NCBI GenBank assembly: GCA_002376965.1
Contig: DFOV01000007.1
Location: 1-8,232 of the forward strand
DNA: 8,232 nucleotides
Direction: 5' to 3'
DNA from: Gammaproteobacteria bacterium UBA3532
GTDB taxonomy: Bacteria > Pseudomonadota > Gammaproteobacteria > Enterobacterales > UBA3532
Position 1 is the first letter of the stretch. Every line of letters begins with the position of its first letter. Below the pieces are notes generated by a model, which saw only the letters and a program-made list of their open reading frames with translations, had not been told where the DNA came from and did not search any database. Made by a program: the position numbers and the translations under genes. This document shows, piece after piece, positions 1 to 6,086 of this stretch.

Positions 1-2891
1 CTCATGTAGCCTTCTGGCCCCATTTCAGGGATCTTGCTGTGGTAAAACACCTTCAGGCCTTCTTTTTCTTCGGCACTAAGTATTTCTTCGGTGACGGTTG
101 CCACATGCTGCATGGTCGGATTGAGCGAGCCATCGTGCATAAATTCAGCGACATCGATAGCTGTTACACTGCGCTCAGCGAAGTTTTTCACATAAAGCGT
201 TCGCAATGTGCTACACATGCTTTGTGGCGCAGCCTGAGTATTAAATTGCCCAACGTTGCTGGTAGAACTATCCACGGCAACAACAACGTTATTCCCTTGC
301 AATGCCTGCACCCGAATCGCGGGATTGGCCAAGAATGTGACTGCTGACGGATCAGCACCATTATCGAGATCGATGCTTCCATCACGGGTCGTTGGGTCGA
401 CATTCGCGTCCCGATTATTGACCAAATCCAAGGTGATGATCATTGGGCGTACGGTATTGTCATCATCAAGGGCTTGGCCATTGCGCTGCAGCCCACGATC
501 GATGTTGGCTTTGTTGGCCGTAACATAGGCGCGTGTTCCATCGGCATTCACAACAATACTGGATAGGTAGTTTGGTACGCCGCTGCCGTGATTGATATCG
601 TCTGGAACCAACACTTTGTTCGCCACAATAGTACGAACCAGGGTCATAGCTCCGGCGGTATCGATGTCATAAATTTCACCGTGAGTCGTTGGGGAGATAA
701 AGCGGGTAACCAACAGTCGATCACCGTGCAGCGCCATCGCTTTAGGTGTAGCACCAACATCCAGCCGCGCCACAATCTCACCACTGCTGGCATGAATTTT
801 TACGACTTCGCTACTGGCATAGAGAGCGACATAGAGGTAGACACCGTCGGCAACGACAGCCACTGGTTGGGTTCCATGCCCCGTGTCAACCGAGCGAACA
901 GGATAGCCATCGCCATTCAACAAAACGACTTTGTCATCGTCACGATAGGTAACAGCAAACATATCTTGAATCTTGGCGATAGAAGTGGGCGCTTCGTAGT
1001 TCAGCTTTATTTCACGCGTCATATTCAGTGACAGGATTTTGGTATCTGCCGTCATTTCGCGGTCAATGATAGTAACGCTATCGTTATCGGGGTTGACTGC
1101 CCAGACATTGCCATTTTGAACCTCTGGCTCGCAAGCAAGTTGGCTGGACTGATTAGGGTAAAAAGCAACACCATCATAGTCTGGCGCTGGCTCGGGTGGC
1201 GGTGGTGGTGGAGGCGGCTCTACGATTCCATCACCGGTTGAGAAGGTGAAGCTGTATGGCACCATGGTGTTACCCATGAAATCTTGAATGCCACTCAACT
1301 CAACCTGGTAGGTTGTATTAATAGCCAAATCAGTATCAGGCCAAATGGATATGGTTCCGGTATGCGACCATTGATGCTGAAAACTGATGGGCTGGTTGGT
1401 GTTGAGATCGGTCACCGTTATTGCACTTACCAGTGTTTCAGAACGCAGGGTTTCAGGAATATGAACGTGAATAAAACCATCAATCGGGTAATTGGTTTGG
1501 CCGTCTAATGGACGATGTCCAGAAACAAAGGGTGGGCGCGTATCAGGCTCATCGCTGGTGACAAAAAAGCACATGCCTTGCTCATTGATATCAGGCGTTG
1601 GCCCGAAATCATAGCCGCCAAAAATACCGACCTGCCCTAGTGGTCGGAAATATTGACTGCTATCGCAGTTATTTTCGATATCATTGAATTTGTATACAAT
1701 TTCAGCGAATTCTGCTTCAGAGATATGCTGATCGGCTGCATAGGCCTGCTCACAGGCCGGAATATTAACTTTGAAATGATCAACAAAGGCGTATTCATCC
1801 TGGAAATTGACATACATTGGATCAGATGACCAGTCGCCATCCGCAGCTCCTTCCGCAGTTGTGTCATTTTGGTTTACATTGAAATAAAGCTCACAGGTTA
1901 GCTGAGGGTTAGTCGGATCGGTAAAGTCGACAACGTACATCGATGGATGGAATCGCCCAGTTAGCTCCTGTGCTTCACGCGATGCCCAAACCATTTTATT
2001 GGTTCCATAGGGTTCAGCCCAGTAGCCGCCAATGCCAATGCGATGATCGGCGGGTTTATTCGGTGCGGGGGGCGTTTCAAGCTGGGGATCATAATGGCTT
2101 AACAAGCGGGGCGGAATACCATCTTTGAATCCAGAGGTATCATATATGGCTAACCCAGTTGATTGCTGATCAGAGGCTACAACCAGCAGGTTGCCCAACC
2201 AAGAGGAAAAACCCGTCACGCCGGTAGTGCCAAGGTGATCCCACATAACCAGAGGAGGGCCAACTAAAGTACCACCACTTTCTGTCTCTCCCAATTGTTC
2301 CGCAACTTCTGGAGTAGGCTCATACCACCCCTGACTAGGATCTCGTATTGCCATCAACCCAGAAGAATCGAACCCATAGAGCCAATAAGTACGCAGATGG
2401 TAAGGAGCAAACATCATACTGTAACTCCAGGGCGATGTGTCCCACAACATCAGATCATTGGCCGGAACCAGCTGATCATTCGATGTGGCACCATTGGGAT
2501 CGTAACGAAAATAATCGCCGCCATTCCAGAGTAACGCTCCTAGCTGCGGATCAAACCGAATAACCGTGGCATGCGCAGCTATCGGCTGTTGACTGCCGCA
2601 GGTATCACAATACAAGGTGCGGATCATGGTCGGGTTAGTTAAGTCAGACAGATCCCAGGCGCTGTCTTTATATTGCACACCATTGGGCAAACCAACGTCA
2701 CTGCTGCCAGGGGCTTCGGGATAATTAACAAGGATTGGACCAATAGGCGTCAAATCAGCCGTGCGCCCAAACTCAACACCGCGTTTAGCAATAAAATCAC
2801 CTTGGGAACCATAATCAATGTTCGGCGGATAGGTAGCAGAAAATGCGCTGGCCGAAGCAAATAGCCCAGCCAGAAGGCTTACATATTTCAT
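1..2891 (-). CDS. Large secreted multidomain protein: LVIVD-like propeller, Ig-like domain, YVTN-like propeller, start of a MauG/cytochrome-peroxidase-like module (partial, runs off left edge)
   Basis: One uninterrupted minus-strand frame runs from the ATG at 2891-2889 to the window edge (963 complete codons, no stop). Residues 1-19 are a signal peptide (MKYVSLLAGLFASASAFSA), so the protein is exported. Roughly 30-440 holds LVIVD-like repeats, for example SAWDLSDLTNPTMIRTL and MYVVDFTDPTNP (318-329). A lone CDTC at 95-98 lacks the following His, so it is not a haem site. About 450-555 resembles an SbsA/Big_5 Ig-like domain (PPFVSGHRPLDG ... YSFTFSTGDG). Eight prolines at 559-566 form a hinge. 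From about 595 (NVWAVNPDNDSVTIID) to about 915 (KNFAERSVTAIDV) is a YVTN-type propeller. The last visible residues, 938-963 (LSAEEKEGLKVFYHSKIPEM, then GPEGYM), resemble the stretch just before the first CxxCH of MauG/di-haem peroxidases. That motif would lie outside the window. The gene overlaps its upstream partner by 4 bp. Export and propeller calls are fairly secure. Haem binding and peroxidase activity are inferred. Confidence 0.85.
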   Translation of the reverse strand, partial: MKYVSLLAGLFASASAFSATYPPNIDYGSQGDFIAKRGVEFGRTADLTPIGPILVNYPEAPGSSDVGLPNGVQYKDSAWDLSDLTNPTMIRTLYCDTCGSQQPIAAHATVIRFDPQLGALLWNGGDYFRYDPNGATSNDQLVPANDLMLWDTSPWSYSMMFAPYHLRTYWLYGFDSSGLMAIRDPSQGWYEPTPEVAEQLGETESGGTLVGPPLVMWDHLGTTGVTGFSSWLGNLLVVASDQQSTGLAIYDTSGFKDGIPPRLLSHYDPQLETPPAPNKPADHRIGIGGYWAEPYGTNKMVWASREAQELTGRFHPSMYVVDFTDPTNPQLTCELYFNVNQNDTTAEGAADGDWSSDPMYVNFQDEYAFVDHFKVNIPACEQAYAADQHISEAEFAEIVYKFNDIENNCDSSQYFRPLGQVGIFGGYDFGPTPDINEQGMCFFVTSDEPDTRPPFVSGHRPLDGQTNYPIDGFIHVHIPETLRSETLVSAITVTDLNTNQPISFQHQWSHTGTISIWPDTDLAINTTYQVELSGIQDFMGNTMVPYSFTFSTGDGIVEPPPPPPPPEPAPDYDGVAFYPNQSSQLACEPEVQNGNVWAVNPDNDSVTIIDREMTADTKILSLNMTREIKLNYEAPTSIAKIQDMFAVTYRDDDKVVLLNGDGYPVRSVDTGHGTQPVAVVADGVYLYVALYASSEVVKIHASSGEIVARLDVGATPKAMALHGDRLLVTRFISPTTHGEIYDIDTAGAMTLVRTIVANKVLVPDDINHGSGVPNYLSSIVVNADGTRAYVTANKANIDRGLQRNGQALDDDNTVRPMIITLDLVNNRDANVDPTTRDGSIDLDNGADPSAVTFLANPAIRVQALQGNNVVVAVDSSTSNVGQFNTQAAPQSMCSTLRTLYVKNFAERSVTAIDVAEFMHDGSLNPTMQHVATVTEEILSAEEKEGLKVFYHSKIPEMGPEGYM

Positions 2892-4105
2892 AGGCTCACC
2901 TCCACAGTAACAGGCGTACTGAACAGGCTATTGCCAAGGCTGTCATAAGCTTCAACAATTAGCGTGTAGCTGCCCGCAACAGTTACAGGCAATGTAGCTG
3001 TACGTAGCGAAGTTTTAAATTCCCCCGGTTTTTCATTGCCACGCCAGTAAAGTACGCGGTAACTATGGGCATAAGCATTCGACCAGGAGACACTAATTTC
3101 TCCGGCAGTTGAGGTTGCCTGAGCCGTTGGCGTTGTTAATTCTGGAGAAGAAGAACTCAACGTCGCGACCGCCTGCCATTGATCGGTGACCGTTACATTG
3201 GCAGGTTTTGAGTCGGTAATTTGGGCGCCATTCATCAAGTAAGACCACACCACATGTGAAGCAGTATTGCGCCATAAAATATCGGCCATATTGTCGCCAT
3301 TCCTGTCTCCCACCGATGCAACAACCCAATCAGAAGGAACGCGGGCTACATGCTCAACAGCCACAATGGATGCGCCATTCATTCGATAAAGCCAGGTTTC
3401 ACCATCTTGCTGATTACGCCATAGTAAATCTGCATTGCCATCAGCATTGAAGTCTTCGATGGCTTCGATCTGCCATTGCTCTCCCGCTACCAGGTTAATG
3501 CGTTGAGAGGTAGCGATCTGGCCGGTGGACATAATATAGGCCCAGTTCAAACCCGTCGCGCTATTGCGCCAAATGATATCATCAGTATCGTCGCCATTTA
3601 AATCAGCTATCCCGGCCACTTGCCAGCTCTGATCAGCGATTGAGTTAAGTTGCTGAGTGGATTGAATGTTTTGACCATTCATAAAATACATCCAGTTCAA
3701 CCCCGTACTGGTATTACGCCATAGCAAATCGGCGTTACCATCACCATTGAAGTCTCCTACACCCGCGATAATCCAAGCGGAATCGGCCACCTGATTGATT
3801 CGCGCCGAGCTATCAATGCCCAGCCCACCGACCAGGTAAGCCCAGTTGAGGCCGGTTGCCTGATGACGCCAGACAATGTCGTCATCGCCATCACCATCTA
3901 AATCTCCAGTGCCCGCAATCTGCCAACCAAGATCACCGACCTCGGCGAAGGCTTGACTGGTTGCTGGCGCATGTCCTTGATATTGATGAGCCCAAAGCTG
4001 TCCGGTTTGGCTATTTCGCCATAAGAGTGCACTATCAGCACTCGCTTGGGCGGCGAGGAAGGTGGCGGCACATAGTCCGCAGATGGGAAATAAGGAGACT
4101 CTCAT
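2888..4105 (-). CDS. Secreted FG-GAP/VCBS-type repeat beta-propeller protein with C-terminal fibronectin-III-like domain
   Basis: A 405-residue protein. Residues 1-23 form a signal peptide ending ASA before DSALLWRN. Five metal-binding-like loops occur at residues 68 (DLDGDGDDD), 118 (DFNGDGNAD), 168 (DLNGDDTDD), 218 (DFNADGNAD) and 267 (DRNGDNMAD). Each is followed by D/LLWRN and an aromatic W-x-Y strand often ending in MNG. Spacing is an almost exact 50 residues. In the FG-GAP/VCBS family such loops usually bind calcium inside a beta-propeller. Residues about 324-405 (from LTTPTAQATS to the end) look like a fibronectin-III domain (EISVSWSNAYAHSYRVLYW). No membrane anchor or catalytic motif is visible, so a binding or scaffolding role outside the cytoplasm is the likely job. 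The start has only a weak GAGAG purine stretch upstream. The stop codon lies inside the start of the next gene. No specific ligand can be named. Confidence 0.9.
   Translation of the reverse strand: MRVSLFPICGLCAATFLAAQASADSALLWRNSQTGQLWAHQYQGHAPATSQAFAEVGDLGWQIAGTGDLDGDGDDDIVWRHQATGLNWAYLVGGLGIDSSARINQVADSAWIIAGVGDFNGDGNADLLWRNTSTGLNWMYFMNGQNIQSTQQLNSIADQSWQVAGIADLNGDDTDDIIWRNSATGLNWAYIMSTGQIATSQRINLVAGEQWQIEAIEDFNADGNADLLWRNQQDGETWLYRMNGASIVAVEHVARVPSDWVVASVGDRNGDNMADILWRNTASHVVWSYLMNGAQITDSKPANVTVTDQWQAVATLSSSSPELTTPTAQATSTAGEISVSWSNAYAHSYRVLYWRGNEKPGEFKTSLRTATLPVTVAGSYTLIVEAYDSLGNSLFSTPVTVEVSL
2895..2903 (-). promoter_or_regulatory. Strong Shine-Dalgarno for the large secreted protein, inside the upstream gene
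   Basis: On the minus strand GGAGGTGAG precedes the ATG at 2891, with 7 nt between GGAGG and the start. It lies within the last codons of the repeat protein (its VEVS residues). Together with the ATGA stop/start overlap at 2888-2891, this fixes the start codon of the large gene and argues for translational coupling. Confidence 0.85.
3158..4027 (-). repeat. Degenerate 150-bp tandem coding repeat (50-residue propeller blades)
   Basis: The LLWRN core recurs with its Trp at residues 29, 79, 129, 179, 229 and 278. The WQIAGxGDxNGDG strand recurs from residues 61, 111, 161, 211 and 260, with a final truncated WQAVATL at 310. The period is 150 bp, with one 49-residue unit. The repeat is conserved in protein but diverged in DNA, so it is an old repeat rather than a recent amplification. 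Confidence 0.85.
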
Positions 4106-4202
4106 AATGGCTGCTCTCTTTTTTGTTATTTGAACTTATCCATTCACCGGATTACCCAAGAGCTTCCCTCTGCTTAGGCTAACGCAGTCAATAAACAGGC
4201 CC

Positions 4203-4230
4203 ATACTATTGTCGTGTGAATTGGTGTCCC
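4203..4230 (-). promoter_or_regulatory. Weak candidate sigma-70 promoter for the propeller operon
   Basis: Read leftward, GGGACA (4230-4225) and TAGTAT (4208-4203) are separated by 16 bp, giving a leader of roughly 90 nt before the ATG at 4105. The match to consensus is mediocre. It is simply the best pair I found in this gap. Confidence 0.2.
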
Positions 4231-4276
4231 ATTGAGTTAAACAGCATGCCGACAAAGTTATAACTGAACAATATTC

Positions 4277-4299
4277 CACCGGCAGACGGTGCATTTTTT
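4277..4299 (+). terminator. Weak terminator-like hairpin with T6 tract
   Basis: CACCG (4277-4281) and CGGTG (4287-4291) form a 5-bp GC-rich stem with a 5-nt loop, followed two bases later by six T (4294-4299). There is no plus-strand gene upstream to end. If real, it would stop rightward antisense transcription coming out of the propeller operon. The short stem makes chance plausible. Confidence 0.22.
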
Positions 4300-4329
4300 G
4301 GCATTAGCGGAACACATGAGCAAAAAGTG

Positions 4330-4358
4330 TTGCCAAATAGATAAAGCTGGAAGATATT
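4330..4358 (+). promoter_or_regulatory. Candidate sigma-70 promoter for the lipoprotein gene
   Basis: TTGCCA (4330-4335) and GATATT (4353-4358) are separated by 17 bp and point toward the lipoprotein start. A transcript beginning near 4365 would carry the whole 4381-4414 hairpin in its leader. The boxes match consensus moderately. No experimental support is available. Confidence 0.35.
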
Positions 4359-4380
4359 AATCAGCGGTGGTAATAAAACT

Positions 4381-4414
4381 GAGACGCCAGAGGCTTTTTT
4401 ACCCTTGGCGTCTC
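4381..4414 (+). promoter_or_regulatory. Strong leader hairpin upstream of the lipoprotein gene (possible attenuator or mRNA stabiliser)
   Basis: GAGACGCCA (4381-4389) pairs perfectly with TGGCGTCTC (4406-4414). Inside this, GAGG and CCCT add three more pairs around one mismatch (one of them G-U), closing an 8-nt T-rich loop. The hairpin is followed by TTCTCTTTATTT, a pyrimidine-rich but interrupted tract, and ends 24 nt before the ATG. The pairing is visible directly. The role (terminator/attenuator, 5' stabiliser, or end of a short RNA) is inferred. In the leftward direction it is also followed by AGTTTTATT. Confidence 0.6.
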
Positions 4415-4438
4415 TTCTCTTTATTTAGAAGGTAATAA

Positions 4439-5155
4439 ATGATGAATAGTATTGTGAAACCCTTTGCATATGGAAGTTTGGTTGCGGCAATGAGCTTGGG
4501 AATTGCCGCTTGTGGTGGAAGTGATGATGATGACAACGGTTCAGGACCAGCTTCAGTTACTCCCGTTCAATTAAGTAATAGCGACGTGACCAGCGGTGCT
4601 GACTTGAGTATGAGTTCTAATGATGGCTCTAAACGCCTGGTCAATATTCGAGTTAGTGCAAATACACAATTCACTGATGCCGACGGTAATGTATTGGCTG
4701 TTAGTGAAACAACCCCAGTCATCACCGACATTTCTTACTCCAGCAACGACTTTGAAGGTATTGACCCAATTCAGTTGACTGAATATGAAGCGGCGGAAAA
4801 CCTGATTTTCGCCATTGGCGACTCAGTCACTGTTCTTGGTGCAGCGGTCATCGATATGACCATTGGCGGAGTTAAAGTAAAAAATATCCAGCCACCTCTG
4901 ACCATAACGCTGGCCGTTGATAGCTTGGTTGCTGATGGCGAAGAAGTGGTAATCGGTAGCTTTGATATTGATAGTGGCGAGGAAGTCGTTCGTCCTGAAG
5001 CAACCGTCACGGTAGCAAATGGTGAAGTCAGCTTTACGATGGATCACTTAACGACTGCTGCGATTGTAGGCGGTGCAGTGGTTGCTGGCGCAGTTATCGT
5101 TGAAAACAATAACGATGATGGGTCACCAACCGGTGGCGAGGGTAACAGCAACTAA
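4439..5155 (+). CDS. Outer-membrane-type lipoprotein of unknown function
   Basis: A 238-residue protein with a lipoprotein signal: hydrophobic residues 8-24 ending LGIAAC, with Cys25 as the lipidated residue. Gly at +2 (no Asp) fits sorting to the outer membrane. A flexible GGSDDDDNGSG spacer follows. The body is acidic and beta-rich with no Cys or catalytic motif. Residues about 153-210 (PLTITLAVDSL ... EVSFTMDHLTTAAIV) have the feel of ZU5/Ig-like folds in which a short final strand follows a DHxTT/THFS turn; this is a loose resemblance. Residues 205-221 form a small Gly/Ala/Val-rich hydrophobic segment, followed by an acidic, Asn/Gly-rich tail. Two ATGs are adjacent (4439 and 4442). AGAAGG at 4427-4432 suits either. 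It is divergent from the propeller operon, and a strong hairpin lies just upstream. I do not recognise a named family. Confidence 0.85.
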   Translation: MMNSIVKPFAYGSLVAAMSLGIAACGGSDDDDNGSGPASVTPVQLSNSDVTSGADLSMSSNDGSKRLVNIRVSANTQFTDADGNVLAVSETTPVITDISYSSNDFEGIDPIQLTEYEAAENLIFAIGDSVTVLGAAVIDMTIGGVKVKNIQPPLTITLAVDSLVADGEEVVIGSFDIDSGEEVVRPEATVTVANGEVSFTMDHLTTAAIVGGAVVAGAVIVENNNDDGSPTGGEGNSN

Positions 5156-5180
5156 TTGCCGTTTCTCGAACTAACCCATT

Positions 5181-5208
5181 AAAAAGGTCAGATATTTCTG
5201 GCCTTTTT
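5181..5208. terminator. Bidirectional intrinsic terminator between convergent genes
   Basis: AAAAAGGTCAG (5181-5191) and CTGGCCTTTTT (5198-5208) form an 11-bp stem with one G-U pair and a 6-nt loop (ATATTT). The A and T runs supply a U-tract in either direction. It therefore serves both the rightward lipoprotein gene (stop at 5155) and the leftward YebC-family gene (stop at 5232). Confidence 0.9.
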
Positions 5209-5231
5209 AATTGTTCACCCCATAGAAGCCT

Positions 5232-5948
5232 TTACATTTCAACGTTGTGGTAAACGTTTTGAACATCATCCAGATCGTTGAGCATATCTAAAAACTTTTC
5301 AAACATTGCAACATCATCGCCTGCAATGCTTGTCATGTTCTGAGCCAAAAACTGTATTTCATCCACATCAAAATCTATATCGCTGAATGCATTCATAAGT
5401 GCCGTCTTAGCAGCGGCATATTCCGTGTTTGGTGTGAATACGCTGATTTTACCGTCTTCACATTCAATATCGGTCACATCGACATCGGCTTCCATGAGCG
5501 CTTCCAAAACAGCTTCTTCATCATCGCCAGAAAATACAAAGATAGCGCAGTGATCAAACATATGACTCACACTGCCTTGGGTACCAATCTTACACTTGGT
5601 CTTGGTAAAACACAGCCGTACATCACCGAAGGTTCGGTTTGGGTTATCGGTTAAACACTCAACAATAACAGTACAGCCACCAGGCCCAAAACCTTCATAC
5701 CTGGCGGGAAAGAAATCTTCGCCGCCGCTGCCCGTAGCTTTATCCAGAGCCTTGGCTATCACATGGGCTGGAACCTGCTCTTTTTTCGCTCGATCTAATA
5801 AACCACGTAATGCCAGATTTGAATCCGGTTCAGCGCCTCCAGACTTGGCCGTTACATAGATTTCTCGACTGAATTTGCTGTAGAGTTTGGCGTTTGCATC
5901 CGATGTTTTGGCCATCGATTCTTTGCGATTTTGATAGGCTCGACCCAT
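5232..5948 (-). CDS. yeeN: YebC/PmpR family protein, YeeN-like paralogue
   Basis: A 238-residue cytoplasmic protein, the usual length for the family. It starts MGR and continues [15 protein letters not shown] (21-35), close to the E. coli YeeN pattern rather than the MAGHSKW start of classical YebC. Family landmarks are RYEGFGPGG (83-91), NRT (104-106), GSVSHMFD (125-132) and the C-terminal DDVQNVYHN (227-235). YebC-family proteins have been described as DNA-binding transcriptional regulators and, more recently, as ribosome-associated factors that help translate proline stretches. Which role this paralogue plays cannot be read from sequence. The start has a modest GGGA ribosome-binding site 7 nt upstream. 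The earlier ATG at 5953 is out of frame. The C-terminal half is strongly acidic. The gene is separated from NhaD by a terminator, so it is probably monocistronic. Confidence 0.95.
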   Translation of the reverse strand: MGRAYQNRKESMAKTSDANAKLYSKFSREIYVTAKSGGAEPDSNLALRGLLDRAKKEQVPAHVIAKALDKATGSGGEDFFPARYEGFGPGGCTVIVECLTDNPNRTFGDVRLCFTKTKCKIGTQGSVSHMFDHCAIFVFSGDDEEAVLEALMEADVDVTDIECEDGKISVFTPNTEYAAAKTALMNAFSDIDFDVDEIQFLAQNMTSIAGDDVAMFEKFLDMLNDLDDVQNVYHNVEM

Positions 5949-5981
5949 TGCATTGTCCCAAAATAGAAAATGAAAGCGCAG

Positions 5982-6011
5982 ATTTTACAGCGAATAACCC
6001 AGCTTTGGAAA
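5982..6011 (-). promoter_or_regulatory. Candidate promoter for the YeeN-like gene
   Basis: Reading leftward, TTTCCA (6011-6006) and TAAAAT (5987-5982) are 18 bp apart, downstream of the NhaD terminator and about 35 bp before the ATG. This is a moderate match only. Its position in the short gap after a terminator is the main support. Confidence 0.35.
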
Positions 6012-6020
6012 GGCTGTTGA

Positions 6021-6054
6021 TAAAAATAAGGGCCTTTGCAAAACAAAGACCCTT
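6021..6054 (-). terminator. Intrinsic terminator of nhaD
   Basis: Read leftward, AAGGGTCTTTG (6054-6044) pairs with CAAAGGCCCTT (6038-6028), an 11-bp stem with one G-U pair and a 5-nt loop. It is followed by ATTTTTA on the minus strand. It lies about 33 bp after the nhaD stop, so nhaD and the YeeN-like gene are probably separate transcription units. Confidence 0.9.
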
Positions 6055-6086
6055 CGACCGTTCAAGAAGCTGCAGTAAGCCGCAAA

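Larger units (their letters stand above)
4106..4438. other. Divergent intergenic region between the propeller operon and the lipoprotein gene
   Basis: This 333-bp stretch has no convincing gene on either strand. It must hold the promoters for the leftward propeller operon and the rightward lipoprotein. It contains one candidate promoter in each direction, a short hairpin with a T6 tract (4277-4299), and a strong hairpin close to the lipoprotein start (4381-4414). No riboswitch or regulator site was recognised. Confidence 0.7.

Noticed and set aside
588..1031. 147-codon plus-strand ORF
   Set aside because: It lies antisense within the long secreted-protein frame, has no ribosome-binding site and no recognisable domain. 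The minus frame is clearly the coding one.
2598..2609. CDTC motif in the large protein as a c-type haem site
   Set aside because: A Gly, not His, follows the second Cys, so it does not meet CxxCH.
2295..2864. Several 60-80 codon plus-strand ORFs near the start of the large gene
   Set aside because: All are antisense shadows of the large gene. Their translations are low-complexity or unlike proteins.
3158..4027. CRISPR or recent tandem DNA repeat
   Set aside because: The 150-bp periodicity is a protein-level propeller repeat with diverged codons, not identical DNA repeats with spacers.
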